Assembly: GCA_012521525.1 (NCBI GenBank)
Contig: JAAYMG010000131.1
Location: forward strand, 1 to 5,303
Direction of reading: 5' to 3'
Source: Clostridiales bacterium
Lineage (GTDB): Bacteria; Bacillota; Clostridia; Oscillospirales; JAAYOS01
Length of the DNA stretch: 5,303 nt
Part shown: positions 5,228 to 5,303 of the stretch, in pieces
Layout of the letters: every line of letters begins with the position of its first letter
Position numbering within the stretch: the stretch's first letter is position 1
Made by a program: the position numbers and the translations under genes
Notes under the pieces: model-generated
Told to the model about the DNA's origin: nothing
The model's database searches: none
The model's input: the letters and a program-made list of their open reading frames with translations, nothing else

Positions 5228-5303
5228 ATGGGCACAACTGTAAATATGCCGGTCTATCCCGGAAGGAACATCGGTAATTTTGGACCTGACATTGTAAAGG
5301 AGA
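5228..5303 (+). CDS. Start of an unrecognised protein, cut by the right edge
   Basis: Reading frame from ATG 5228 gives 25 codons that run off the edge, including MPVYPGRNIGNFGPDIVKE. A G-run (5217-5221) 6 bases upstream is a modest ribosome binding site. In-frame ATGs at 5201 and 5168 are alternative starts, with a stop at 5150-5152 bounding the frame. The ATG at 5168 has AAGGAA upstream but inside the hairpin, so 5228 is preferred. The fragment does not look like the start of FeoB, which would be expected after feoA. I do not recognise the family, and too little is visible to suggest a role. Confidence 0.5.
   Translation, partial: MGTTVNMPVYPGRNIGNFGPDIVKE

Noticed and set aside
5228..5303. 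HPr kinase-like assignment from the YPGRNI stretch
   Set aside because: A similar stretch occurs near the end of HPr kinase, not at a protein's start, so the match is probably coincidental.

Overview
The window looks like a piece of a Clostridia-type (Bacillota) chromosome. The evidence is the strong AGGAGG-like ribosome binding sites, moderate GC, a KamA-family radical SAM aminomutase, a two-domain MntR-type DtxR regulator beside a stand-alone FeoA, and a small two-helix zinc-ribbon protein of the kind common in clostridial genomes. This assignment is inference from gene content; there is no rRNA or other marker. No tRNA, rRNA, CRISPR array, transposase or phage gene was seen.

Layout. (1) Positions 1-1859, minus strand: a two-gene operon. 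A D-Ala-D-Ala-ligase-like ATP-grasp enzyme is followed, with a 4-base ATGA overlap, by a KamA-family 2,3-aminomutase that runs off the left edge. (2) Positions 1860-2095: a divergent control region with a candidate promoter for each direction. (3) Positions 2096-4226, plus strand: an unusual ABC-type permease in which two MalF/MalG-like halves are joined in one chain, followed 4 bases later by a small membrane protein with a C-terminal zinc ribbon. (4) Positions 4288-4764, minus strand, convergent with the previous pair: an MntR-like regulator that keeps all six metal ligands. (5) Positions 4765-4886: a divergent control region holding a perfect 12-bp inverted repeat. (6) Positions 4887-5123, plus strand: feoA, whose 3' end, stop codon included, is duplicated in tandem. 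(7) From about 5228, plus strand: the first codons of a gene I do not recognise.

How the parts may work together. The ligase and aminomutase are translationally coupled and probably act in one pathway. The aminomutase would supply a beta-amino acid and the ligase could join it to another amino acid. The ligase lacks the canonical Ddl first-substrate motif and the omega-loop tyrosine, so it is probably not a cell-wall Ddl. This pair is the best candidate for an undescribed small-molecule pathway. The permease and zinc-ribbon protein form a second unit of unknown substrate, with no binding protein or ATPase in view. The MntR-like regulator and feoA form a divergent metal-homeostasis pair that shares one control region.
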